Translations under genes and position numbers: made by a program
Part shown: positions 1 to 5,987 of the stretch, one piece after another
Layout of the letters: every line of letters begins with the position of its first letter
Position numbering within the stretch: the first letter of the stretch is position 1
Notes under the pieces: generated by a model
The model's database searches: none
Seen by the model: the letters and a program-made list of their open reading frames with translations, nothing else
What the model was told of the DNA's origin: nothing
Source: Nitrospinota bacterium
GTDB lineage: Bacteria; Nitrospinota; Nitrospinia; UBA9942
Assembly (NCBI GenBank): GCA_016234205.1
Contig: JACRGN010000176.1
Location: 1 to 6,477, forward strand
DNA length: 6,477 nt
Direction: 5' to 3'

Positions 1-1
1 A

Positions 2-682
2 AGGCATGGCAAAATAATTGTTGCGGGGAAATTCTGTATAAGGTGTCATTTTGAAGTAAGTAAGAAATATCCACAGGCAGTATCAATCAAAGCTTCTCAA
101 TTTCATGCAAAACATGGTTTTGAAAAAAAGATAGAATGTTCCAAATGTCATGGATATAAAATACACGAGTTTCTTCCAGAGGAGAGATTCTGTGTTATGT
201 GTCATGAGGGAAAAGAGGTGCATGGAACAGGAATGGTGGAGATCGCCTGTCTTAATTGCCACAGCGACCGTTCTAAATATTTAAGACCCGAAAGAGAGAA
301 GTGCCTCTTTTGTCATGGGAGTGATGAGGTAAGGGCTCAGATGGTTAGAGAAAAGAGATTGGATGTAAAACACTTTACACCGTCTCCAGAGAAGATTAAG
401 GCTGCTATAAAGATAAATATACCTGCCGATTCCAGACATCAGTTTGACTGCTACGCATGTCATCAGCCCCATGAGAAGGGAAGACCTGACTGGAGTGAGT
501 GCATAAACTGTCATGGTGATATTGTTAATACAGGGAAACATGAACTCCATGTGAAGATTATGAATATCAATTGTGGGGAGTGTCACAAGCTCCATTCATG
601 GGTAGTTACACATGAAGAGGCTAAAAAGGGGTGCGTAAAGTGTCATGAGAGTGCCAAAATATATAAAAAGTGGGCAGGATGA
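2..682 (+). CDS. Multiheme cytochrome c, C-terminal part (5' end outside window)
   Basis: The frame is open from the left edge to the TGA at 680-682, giving 226 visible residues without the true N-terminus. Nine CXXCH heme c attachment motifs are seen: CIRCH (visible residues 12-16), CSKCH (46-50), CVMCH (64-68), CLNCH (83-87), CLFCH (101-105), CYACH (150-154), CINCH (167-171), CGECH (191-195) and CVKCH (211-215). Extra histidines near the motifs (for example CHQPHE and CHKLH) could be distal axial ligands, as in bis-His multiheme cytochromes. An internal ATG at 197 falls inside the third heme motif and cannot be the real start. Such proteins are exported and carry electrons in the periplasm or at the cell surface of anaerobic respirers. 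No signal peptide can be judged because the start is missing. The family is in the broad cytochrome c3/doubled-CXXCH group. The specific partner and electron acceptor are unknown. The repeat element follows 14 bases after the stop. Confidence 0.93.
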   Translation, partial: RHGKIIVAGKFCIRCHFEVSKKYPQAVSIKASQFHAKHGFEKKIECSKCHGYKIHEFLPEERFCVMCHEGKEVHGTGMVEIACLNCHSDRSKYLRPEREKCLFCHGSDEVRAQMVREKRLDVKHFTPSPEKIKAAIKINIPADSRHQFDCYACHQPHEKGRPDWSECINCHGDIVNTGKHELHVKIMNINCGECHKLHSWVVTHEEAKKGCVKCHESAKIYKKWAG

Positions 683-695
683 AGGAATCTTAAAA

Positions 696-785
696 TGTCA
701 TTGCAAGCCCCTTCGCTTTTGTCATTGCGAGGCGAAGCCGAAGCAATCTTAAAAAACGAGATTCCTCGCTACGCTCGGAATGACA
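696..785. repeat. REP-like imperfect inverted repeat element (TGTCATTGCGAG type)
   Basis: The gap after the cytochrome gene holds TGTCATTGCAAG at 696-707, then TGTCATTGCGAG at 720-731 continuing with GCGAAGCCGAAGCAATCT to 749. An A-run follows, then an opposing arm at 758-785 that ends in GGAATGACA. The reverse complement of that arm reads TGTCATTCCGAGCGTAGCGA and on into GGAATCTC, so it mirrors the 720-749 arm imperfectly. The first copy at 696 looks like a decayed partial unit. In transcripts the arms could form a long hairpin, which might end or protect the cytochrome mRNA (inference). From general knowledge, elements of this type are scattered between genes in several anaerobic bacterial lineages. 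A genome-wide count would confirm that it is dispersed. Confidence 0.75.
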
Positions 786-794
786 AGTAAGAAA

Positions 795-1346
795 ATGAAA
801 ATCACAATCCTTAACGGTAATCCTCAAGCTGATAATATCAAATTTGATAGTTACATAGATACACTTACAGGTCTGCTTAAATCAAACAGGCATACTGTAA
901 CTGCTTTTAAATTGAGAGATATGGATATAAAACACTGCATTGGATGCTGGAGCTGCTGGGTGGAGACACCCGGCGAGTGTATAATATCTGATAATTCAGG
1001 CGAAATATGTAAAAGTTATATAAACTCCGATTTTGTAATCTTTGCATCACCTGTCATCATGGGTTTTACAAGTGCATTGCTTAAAAAGGCGATGGAAAGG
1101 CTTTTGCCATTAGTCCATCCATATTTTGAAGTTGTAAATGGGGAAATTCATCATTTATCAAGATATGATAGGTATCCTTTGATGGGTCTTATAATTCAGA
1201 AAGGCAGAGATACTGATGAGGAAGATATTAAGATTATCTCGGATATTTATATGAGGAGTGCTATCAATATTAAAACTTCCCTTCGTTTTACAAAACTAAC
1301 AGACGGTTCTGTGGAGGAGGTTGTAAATGCAATTAACAGTATTTAA
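795..1346 (+). CDS. Flavodoxin-fold NAD(P)H-dependent oxidoreductase with iron-sulfur flavoprotein-like Cys motif
   Basis: The protein has 183 residues from the ATG at 795 and belongs to the NADPH-dependent FMN reductase/flavodoxin-like superfamily. The N-terminus has strand-loop ILNGNPQ (residues 5-11), where the FMN phosphate loop lies in this fold. Residues 48-62 carry cysteines spaced CX2CX2CX7C (C48, C51, C54, C62) within CIGCWSCW...GEC. This matches the compact motif of iron-sulfur flavoproteins, which bind [4Fe-4S] beside FMN; cluster binding here is inferred. ASPVIMGF at about 84-91 is the usual second flavin-contact region. An in-frame ATG at 780 lies inside the arm of the upstream inverted repeat, so 795, directly before the conserved MKITILNGNP start, is preferred. 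No clear Shine-Dalgarno is seen before 795. The gene overlaps the next flavoprotein gene by 20 bases, which suggests coupled translation and joint function. Substrate is unknown. Confidence 0.85.
   Translation: MKITILNGNPQADNIKFDSYIDTLTGLLKSNRHTVTAFKLRDMDIKHCIGCWSCWVETPGECIISDNSGEICKSYINSDFVIFASPVIMGFTSALLKKAMERLLPLVHPYFEVVNGEIHHLSRYDRYPLMGLIIQKGRDTDEEDIKIISDIYMRSAINIKTSLRFTKLTDGSVEEVVNAINSI
1313..1320 (+). promoter_or_regulatory. Strong Shine-Dalgarno for the second flavoprotein gene
   Basis: GGAGGAGG lies within the 3' end of the preceding coding region, six bases before the ATG at 1327. It fixes that start and indicates that the downstream flavoprotein is translated from inside the end of the first gene. 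Confidence 0.8.
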
Positions 1347-1986
1347 CGGCTCTCCACGTGGAAAGGGAAGCAATACAAAGGTTCTTGTTGACCAATTTTT
1401 AGATGGTTTTATGAAAGGGAACGGCAATTCATATAAAATTGTTTATTTGAATACTACAAAAGATTCCGATTATCTTATAAAGATGTTTGAAGAGGCTGAG
1501 AAGTTTTTGCTTGCCTTTCCCCTTTATGTTGATTCAATGCCTACAATTGTAAAGACTTTTATTGAATCCCTTGAACCCCTCTGCGGCAGAAAGGAAAATC
1601 CTGATATTGGATTTCTTGTGCAGTCAGGTTTGCCCGAATCAATCCATTCAAGGTATGTGGAGAGGTATCTAAAAAAGCTCTCAGCCCGTCTGGGTTGTAG
1701 CTACATGGGAACAATAATTAAAGGAGGGGTTGAAGGTGCGCAGGCAAAACCTGTATGGATGAACAAAAAGCTCTTTAATTCTTTTTATCAACTTGGCAAG
1801 ACCTTTGGCGAGACAGGAAAATTTGATGAAGAAATTGTTGACAGGCTTGCCCAACCCGAAAGGTACTCAAAAATTCATTTGTGGCTTTTTAAATTATTTG
1901 GAAAGTTTTGGTACTGGGACACAATGCTCAAGAAAAACAATGCCTTTGAAAAACGGTTTAATAAACCTTATTTGGAGGTAAAATAG
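1327..1986 (+). CDS. NADPH-dependent FMN reductase-like flavodoxin-fold protein
   Basis: This 219-residue protein opens with MQLTVFNGSPRGKGSNT. The GSPRGKGSNT segment (residues 8-17) is the classical phosphate-binding loop that holds FMN in the NADPH-dependent FMN reductase family. FPLYVDSMP at 64-72 is the matching second flavin-contact loop. Unlike its neighbour it lacks a clustered cysteine motif; C86 and C124 are isolated. The last 40 or so residues are basic and aromatic (WLFKLFGKFWYWD near 186-198), possibly for membrane or partner contact, which is a guess. The start at 1327 has a strong ribosome site and overlaps the upstream gene by 20 bases. The two proteins are clearly different members of one fold, not tandem copies, so they may form a two-component or heteromeric flavin electron-transfer pair. 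Substrate cannot be told from sequence. Confidence 0.83.
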   Translation: MQLTVFNGSPRGKGSNTKVLVDQFLDGFMKGNGNSYKIVYLNTTKDSDYLIKMFEEAEKFLLAFPLYVDSMPTIVKTFIESLEPLCGRKENPDIGFLVQSGLPESIHSRYVERYLKKLSARLGCSYMGTIIKGGVEGAQAKPVWMNKKLFNSFYQLGKTFGETGKFDEEIVDRLAQPERYSKIHLWLFKLFGKFWYWDTMLKKNNAFEKRFNKPYLEVK

Positions 1987-1996
1987 ATTTCCTGCC

Positions 1997-3193
1997 GTGG
2001 AAGAAAATTTCCTATCCAAAAAATTGAAAAAACTTAAAACCTATCTAAAAAATCCTAAATTTATTTTAGGTGTTTACATTGCAGTTACCGTAATTGCAAG
2101 TACTGCCAGCCTTTTGAAGCCTGATAGGGAGCTTGGCGGCAACTTACATAAGGATTATAATAACTATCTAATCATAAAACATTCGTTTTCCCACCTGATT
2201 GAAAATAAGGATTTGTATATCTCCTATCCGATGGATCACTGGGACCTTTACAAATATAGCCCTGCCTTTGCCATGTTTATGGGTTTGTTCGCCTATTTTC
2301 CTGATTTCATAGGGCTGATACTCTGGAATCTGCTTAATTCAATGATCCTGTTTTATTCAATAAAGCTCCTCCCCGTAAATAATCTAAAGGCTAAATTATT
2401 CATCCTCTCTTTTATCCTGCTTGAGTTGTTAAACTCAATGCAAAATTTTCAAAGCAACGGACTGGTTGCCGGATTAATAATTTTCAGTTTCGTATCTTTT
2501 GAGAGACGGAATGTAATATTGTCATCTCTCTTTATAATGCTTTCAGTATATGTTAAATTGTTCGGCATTGTTGCTTTTGCCCTATTCCTTCTCTATCCCG
2601 ACAAGTTAAAATTTATTTTATTTTCAATTTTCTGGTTTTTAGTTTTAGCCCTTTTGCCATTACTGATAGTCTCACCTGACCAGTTGCAATCTTTGTATAT
2701 AAGCTGGCATAATCTTTTAGCCAATGATTATTCAGTGTCACAGGGGCTTTCTGTAATGGGATGGCTGCACTCATGGTTTGGAATAAACCTTCCTAAATAT
2801 TATGTTATTTTGGCAGGGGTATTCTTATTCTGTGTTCCTCTTATAAATTTTGATTCTTATAAAAAACCTGCCTTCAGATTGCTTTTTCTCTCATCAATCC
2901 TCATCTGGGTAATAATCTTTAATCACAGGGCGGAGTTGCCTACCTTCATTATTGCAATTTCAGGAGTGGCTATCTGGTATTTTATTCAAGAAAGGAAGAT
3001 TGAAAATCTTATATTGCTTATCATTACCTTCATATTTACTTCCGTTTCGTCTACTGACTTGTTTCCCGATTATTTAAGAGAAAATTTTGTAAAACCATAT
3101 CTGCTGAAAGCCGTCCCCTCCATATTAATCTGGTTTAAGCTGACCTATGAATTGATTTTTAATAAATATACCCCGATAGAAGAAGCAAAGTAG
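1997..3193 (+). CDS. Polytopic membrane glycosyltransferase, GT87/DUF2029-like
   Basis: The protein has 398 residues and many hydrophobic segments, roughly at 22-40, 85-120, 133-147, 155-168, 173-200, 205-226, 267-283, 293-308, 315-330, 337-352 and 371-388. After the first segment there is a loop with KDYNNY (D53, Y54, Y57), followed by a YKYSPAF element at about 85-91. This arrangement resembles GT87 (DUF2029) GT-C enzymes, which transfer sugars from polyprenyl-phosphate donors outside the cytoplasmic membrane; in GT-C folds an acidic residue in the first outer loop is catalytic, so D53 is a candidate (inference). The start is GTG at 1997, the first possible start after the in-frame stop at 1979. 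The nearest GGAGG (1974-1978) is about 18 bases upstream, which is too far to be ideal, so the start is less certain than the gene. It begins 10 bases after the flavoprotein stop. Acceptor and sugar are unknown. Confidence 0.75.
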   Translation: MEENFLSKKLKKLKTYLKNPKFILGVYIAVTVIASTASLLKPDRELGGNLHKDYNNYLIIKHSFSHLIENKDLYISYPMDHWDLYKYSPAFAMFMGLFAYFPDFIGLILWNLLNSMILFYSIKLLPVNNLKAKLFILSFILLELLNSMQNFQSNGLVAGLIIFSFVSFERRNVILSSLFIMLSVYVKLFGIVAFALFLLYPDKLKFILFSIFWFLVLALLPLLIVSPDQLQSLYISWHNLLANDYSVSQGLSVMGWLHSWFGINLPKYYVILAGVFLFCVPLINFDSYKKPAFRLLFLSSILIWVIIFNHRAELPTFIIAISGVAIWYFIQERKIENLILLIITFIFTSVSSTDLFPDYLRENFVKPYLLKAVPSILIWFKLTYELIFNKYTPIEEAK

Positions 3194-3250
3194 CTCCCCC
3201 TTTTAAAATGCCCTTGCTGAACTGCTATAAGCCGTGATAAATTTAGATAT

Positions 3251-3379
3251 ATGCTTAAAGCTGCAATATTGGCCATGAGTGATAAGGGCTATAGGGGTGA
3301 AAGGGAGGATAAGAACGGACAGGTTATTAAAGAAATGATAATTGGTTTCCCCTCTGATATAGTCAGTAATAAAATATGA
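3251..3379 (+). pseudogene. mogA: Truncated N-terminus of a MogA/MoaB-type molybdenum cofactor protein
   Basis: A 42-codon frame starts at ATG 3251 and stops at TGA 3377-3379. Its first 30 residues, MLKAAILAMSDKGYRGERED followed by KNGQVIKEMI, closely follow the conserved start of MogA/MoaB proteins: a beta strand, then SDKG-RGE-ED-SG, then I-EM. Intact members are about 150-180 residues and adenylylate molybdopterin (MogA) or belong to the related MoaB group. Here the conserved TGGTG region and everything else is absent, so the product could not be a working enzyme. Clear similarity ends near 3340; the last 12 codons (IGFPSDIVSNKI) are unconvincing. The TGA overlaps the methyltransferase ATG (ATGA, 3376-3379), so translation of the relic could still feed ribosomes to that gene. 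No clear ribosome site precedes 3251. It may be a true gene relic, an insertion scar or an assembly join. Confidence 0.62.
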
Positions 3380-4203
3380 CACTCGCAGCAGTTGATAAAA
3401 CAAAAGCTCTCTATGGACTCCTGTGGACAAAGGAAGATGTTGTTGAGCCTCCTAAGGAATATCACTACAATAAAATGCAGGAGGTAATTCCTGAAAAGAT
3501 TGTAAGGGGGAGATGGGGAATAGATGCAGGTTCTGGATGCGGTTACGATACTCATTTAATGGCAAAGGACAATCCCTCTGTTAAAATTATAAGTATGGAT
3601 ATAAGCGACGGCGTTTATACGAATTTAAAACTCAATCGTAATTTATCAAATGTCTATGTTGTAAGAGGCTCTGTGCTTGATATTCCATTTAAAGAGGGGG
3701 TATTTGATTTTGCCTATTCCTTTGGTGTATTACATCATACCCCAAATCCTCAAAAAGGAGTTTCAGAAATAAATAGGATATTAAAAAAGGAGAGCCCGGC
3801 GTTTTTATATCTGTATGAAGACCATTCAGAAAATCCTGTAAAATATGCTGCTGTTAAAATTATTAATCTCTTAAGGGGTATTACGACAAGAATTTCTCCA
3901 AAGATTTTATATATCCTGTCATTAATAAGTTCTCCCTTTATTTTTATATTTTTTTCCTGTCCTGCAAAAGTTTTAAGCATATTCAAATCCACTAAAAAAA
4001 TTGCTGAAAAAATACCTTTTAACTTTGGCACTTCCCTATTCTCTCTGAGGGGGGACCTTTATGACAGATTCGGCGCCCCTATTGAGTATAGATACAGCAG
4101 GAGAGAGGTTTATGATATGCTTAATAAATATAGTCTTTTCAATATAAATATTACGAGATTAAAGGCTACAGCAGGGTGGGTTGTGTGGGGATATAAGAAG
4201 TGA
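3376..4203 (+). CDS. Class I SAM-dependent methyltransferase
   Basis: The 275-residue protein has a typical Rossmann methyltransferase domain. Motif I is GIDAGSGCGYDT (about residues 48-59), which binds SAM. The acidic end of strand 2 is SMDIS (D75). LDIPF at 101-105 and FDFAYSFGVLHHTPNP (110-125) are the Methyltransf_11-type motifs after it. A hydrophobic stretch at about 178-195 (ILYILSLISSPFIFIFF) and the C-terminal RGDLYDRFGAPIEYRYSRRE region (225-244) suggest a membrane-near or lipid-linked substrate, which is an inference. ATG 3376 is the first start after the in-frame TAA at 3370-3372 and overlaps the stop of the mogA relic. No Shine-Dalgarno is visible, so coupled translation from the relic is plausible. 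It lies between a putative membrane glycosyltransferase and tmk, so a role in modifying envelope glycans or lipids is possible but not shown. Confidence 0.87.
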   Translation: MTLAAVDKTKALYGLLWTKEDVVEPPKEYHYNKMQEVIPEKIVRGRWGIDAGSGCGYDTHLMAKDNPSVKIISMDISDGVYTNLKLNRNLSNVYVVRGSVLDIPFKEGVFDFAYSFGVLHHTPNPQKGVSEINRILKKESPAFLYLYEDHSENPVKYAAVKIINLLRGITTRISPKILYILSLISSPFIFIFFSCPAKVLSIFKSTKKIAEKIPFNFGTSLFSLRGDLYDRFGAPIEYRYSRREVYDMLNKYSLFNINITRLKATAGWVVWGYKK

Positions 4204-4222
4204 CTTTTTTGAAAATATCAGG

Positions 4223-4891
4223 ATGGGAAAATTAATTACATTTGAAGGTATAGAGGGGTGCGGGAAGACAACTCAGATAAAATTACTTGGGGATTATCTC
4301 CGCAAGAAGGGTTATACTATATATGAGACAAGAGAGCCGGGCGGGACATTAATCGGAGACCAGATAAGGAGGATTCTCCTTAATCCTGAGAATAAGGGGA
4401 TTAATTATATTACCGAACTTCTCTTGTATGAGGCATGCAGGGCACAACTTGTAAAAGAATTAAGTGTTAGGAGTGAGGAGTTGGGAGTAAAAGATAAAGA
4501 GATTATACTGTGTGACCGTTTCACAGATTCTACACTTGCATATCAGGGATACGGGAGGGGAATTGATAAAGGTGTAATAAAGGAACTGAATAAGATAGCA
4601 TCAGGCGGAGCAAAGCCTGTTCTTACCATATTACTTGATTTAGATGTAAAGACAGGTTTGGGGAGGGCAATAGGCAGAAATATTAATAGTCAGAAGTCAG
4701 AAGTCAGAAGTCAGGAGTCAGCAGAGAGCAGATTTGAAGAAGAGGCATTAGAATTTCATCTGAAGGTGAGGGAAGGTTTTTTGAAAATTGCCTCAGAAGA
4801 ACCTGAAAGAATTAAAATAGTAGATGCAAATAAAGGGATAGAAGATATACACAAAGAGATAGTTAAAATTGTAGAAAATTATGTCATTTGA
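4223..4891 (+). CDS. tmk: Thymidylate kinase
   Basis: dTMP kinase phosphorylates dTMP to dTDP with ATP in the cytoplasm, an essential step towards dTTP. The 222-residue protein shows the P-loop FEGIEGCGKTT (residues 7-17), REPGGT (37-42), the CDRFTDSTLAYQGYGRG block (97-113) and an Arg-containing LID region beginning GRAIGR (147-152). ATG 4223 gives the canonical MGKLITFEG start; an in-frame TTG at 4181 would add 14 non-conserved residues lying over the methyltransferase end and is rejected. It starts 19 bases after the methyltransferase stop and overlaps holB by 11 bases. Two stretches look inserted relative to ordinary Tmk: residues about 80-92, where a short helix end normally precedes the CDRF motif, and about 153-169 in the LID. 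Both are encoded by seven-base repeats. All core motifs are intact, so the enzyme is probably active. Confidence 0.96.
   Translation: MGKLITFEGIEGCGKTTQIKLLGDYLRKKGYTIYETREPGGTLIGDQIRRILLNPENKGINYITELLLYEACRAQLVKELSVRSEELGVKDKEIILCDRFTDSTLAYQGYGRGIDKGVIKELNKIASGGAKPVLTILLDLDVKTGLGRAIGRNINSQKSEVRSQESAESRFEEEALEFHLKVREGFLKIASEEPERIKIVDANKGIEDIHKEIVKIVENYVI
4461..4488 (+). repeat. Degenerate heptanucleotide repeat inside tmk (4 units)
   Basis: Four successive seven-base units are read: TAAGTGT, TAGGAGT, GAGGAGT and TGGGAGT. They encode roughly residues 80-89 of Tmk (LSVRSEELGV), just before the conserved CDRF block. The match is imperfect, so it is an old or decayed repeat. It shares period and the AGT core with the cleaner array at 4688. 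Confidence 0.6.
4688..4722 (+). repeat. Heptanucleotide tandem repeat AGTCAGA inside tmk (5 units)
   Basis: Five adjoining seven-base units are read: AGTCAGA three times, then AGTCAGG and AGTCAGC. Since seven is not a multiple of three, the array is read in rotating frames and encodes a hydrophilic stretch with Ser, Gln, Glu, Lys and Arg (about residues 156-167, SQKSEVRSQESA). It sits in the LID region of thymidylate kinase, a flexible loop that tolerates length change. Gaining or losing one unit would shift the frame, while three units would keep it. Confidence 0.92.
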
Positions 4892-5987
4892 AAACATTCT
4901 CGGACAGGAGAGGGCAAAAAAGATACTGATAAATAGTCTAATCAAGGGGAATATCTCCCATGCCTATATATTTGCTGGCCCTGATGAGGTAGGCAAGAAG
5001 CTTACAGCCCTGACCTTTGCAAAGACTCTAAACTGTTCCCCGTTAGAGACATACGGGGACAAGCTTAATGGGAAAGAAGATTCTTGTGATGAGTGTCTGT
5101 CATGTAAAAAGATTAACAGTCTGAACCACCCTGATTTGAGTATCATTAGAAAAGAGGATGAAAATACTAAAACAAATACAATAAGTGATATTAAAAGGGA
5201 TTTTGGAGATGAGGATGAGGATAAGGAGAGCAGAACAATTAAGATAGGAGCCATAAGAGAACTTCAGAGAAGGCTGTCGTTTAAACCTTACGAGGGAAAA
5301 AAGAAAATGGCTATAATAGATAATGCAGAGGATATGACTACTGAGGCATTGAATTCATTTCTCAAGACATTGGAGGAGCCTCCCGGAGAGACTGTTATAA
5401 TTCTTATAACATCAAATATGCATTCGCTTCTTCCGACAGTCGTCTCAAGATGTCAGGTGATCAAGTTTAATCCTCTTTCTGATGAACACATAAAAGAGAT
5501 ACTGATTAAAAATTACAAGTTTAGTGAAAATGATGCCTCAATCTTGTCAAGCCTGTCTAAAGGGAGATTGGGTAGTGCACTGACGGCGGATTATAAGGAA
5601 CTATGTAAATACCGGGAGGATGTTTTGAAGATGATAAAGTCATCTATCAGAGGGGATTTGGAGTATATATTTACTGAATCTAAAAGGCTTTCAAAGGAAA
5701 AGGATGAGCTTCCTGAGTTTTTAGATTCTGTTATTGACCTGCTGAGGGATGCAGTAATAATAAATGGAACAGGGATAGATGAGGGTGTTATAAATAAAGA
5801 TGTAAGTGATAAGATTAAGGAGTTCTCAAGCGGATTGCATATACAGTATATCCTGAATATGGTTGATACAGTTCAACAGACGAAGTCCCTTTTGAAGAGG
5901 AATGCAAACCCGCAGCTTGCAATAGAGACAATGATGATGAGCCTTGCAGCAAGCAAGGCGAATCTAATGACTGGAGGTTACAGATGA
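4881..5987 (+). CDS. holB: DNA polymerase III delta-prime subunit (clamp loader)
   Basis: Delta-prime is part of the clamp loader that places the sliding clamp on DNA at the replication fork. The 368-residue protein begins FENILGQERAKKIL and continues SHAYIFAGPDEVGKK (residues 26-40), a P-loop position with GKK instead of GKT, as expected for a subunit that need not hydrolyse ATP. Cysteines C52, C69, C72 and C75 match the zinc module. IRELQRRLSFKPYEGKKK (125-142), IIDNAEDM (145-152), LKTLEEPP (161-168) and the SRC motif at 189-191 are diagnostic. The SRC serine-arginine finger acts on the neighbouring ATPase subunit. An acidic, low-complexity stretch at about 92-118 separates HPDL from IKI and seems longer than in most relatives. 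The ATG lies 11 bases before the end of tmk, without a strong ribosome site, so translation is probably coupled. Alternative dnaX is less likely given the size and the P-loop. Confidence 0.94.
   Translation: MSFENILGQERAKKILINSLIKGNISHAYIFAGPDEVGKKLTALTFAKTLNCSPLETYGDKLNGKEDSCDECLSCKKINSLNHPDLSIIRKEDENTKTNTISDIKRDFGDEDEDKESRTIKIGAIRELQRRLSFKPYEGKKKMAIIDNAEDMTTEALNSFLKTLEEPPGETVIILITSNMHSLLPTVVSRCQVIKFNPLSDEHIKEILIKNYKFSENDASILSSLSKGRLGSALTADYKELCKYREDVLKMIKSSIRGDLEYIFTESKRLSKEKDELPEFLDSVIDLLRDAVIINGTGIDEGVINKDVSDKIKEFSSGLHIQYILNMVDTVQQTKSLLKRNANPQLAIETMMMSLAASKANLMTGGYR
5973..5977 (+). promoter_or_regulatory. Shine-Dalgarno of ricT
   Basis: GGAGG lies in the last codons of holB, six bases before the ATG at 5984 and nine before a second ATG at 5987. 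Either start is usable; 5984 is chosen for the ATGA overlap with the holB stop. Confidence 0.75.

Noticed and set aside
281..595. Reverse-strand open frames across the cytochrome, methyltransferase, holB and ricT genes
   Set aside because: They lie opposite strongly supported genes, show no recognisable domains, and are by-products of the forward coding sequence.
197..682. ATG at 197 as the start of a separate small cytochrome
   Set aside because: The frame is open to the left edge with two complete heme motifs upstream, and the ATG lies inside the CVMCH motif.
780..794. ATG at 780 as the start of the first flavoprotein
   Set aside because: It is part of the inverted repeat arm, and the five added residues are not conserved-looking; the fold begins right after ATG 795. 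It is not fully excluded, since neither start has a good ribosome site.
3214..3241. Possible promoter (TTGCTG, then GATAAA about 16 bases later) before the mogA relic
   Set aside because: Both boxes are poor matches and AT-rich sequence yields such pairs often; not strong enough to list.
3380..3420. Continuation of MogA after the TGA (same frame reads QLIKQKL, like the IIKEKL segment of MogA)
   Set aside because: The spacing is wrong, a stop intervenes, and this stretch is well explained as the N-terminus of the methyltransferase in the other frame (DKTKALYGLLWT).
4181..4222. TTG-initiated longer form of thymidylate kinase
   Set aside because: The additional 14 residues lie over the methyltransferase 3' end and have no Tmk character; ATG 4223 gives the standard MGKLITFEG start.
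4688..4722. CRISPR-like array
   Set aside because: Units are seven bases with no spacers; it is a simple tandem repeat within a coding gene.
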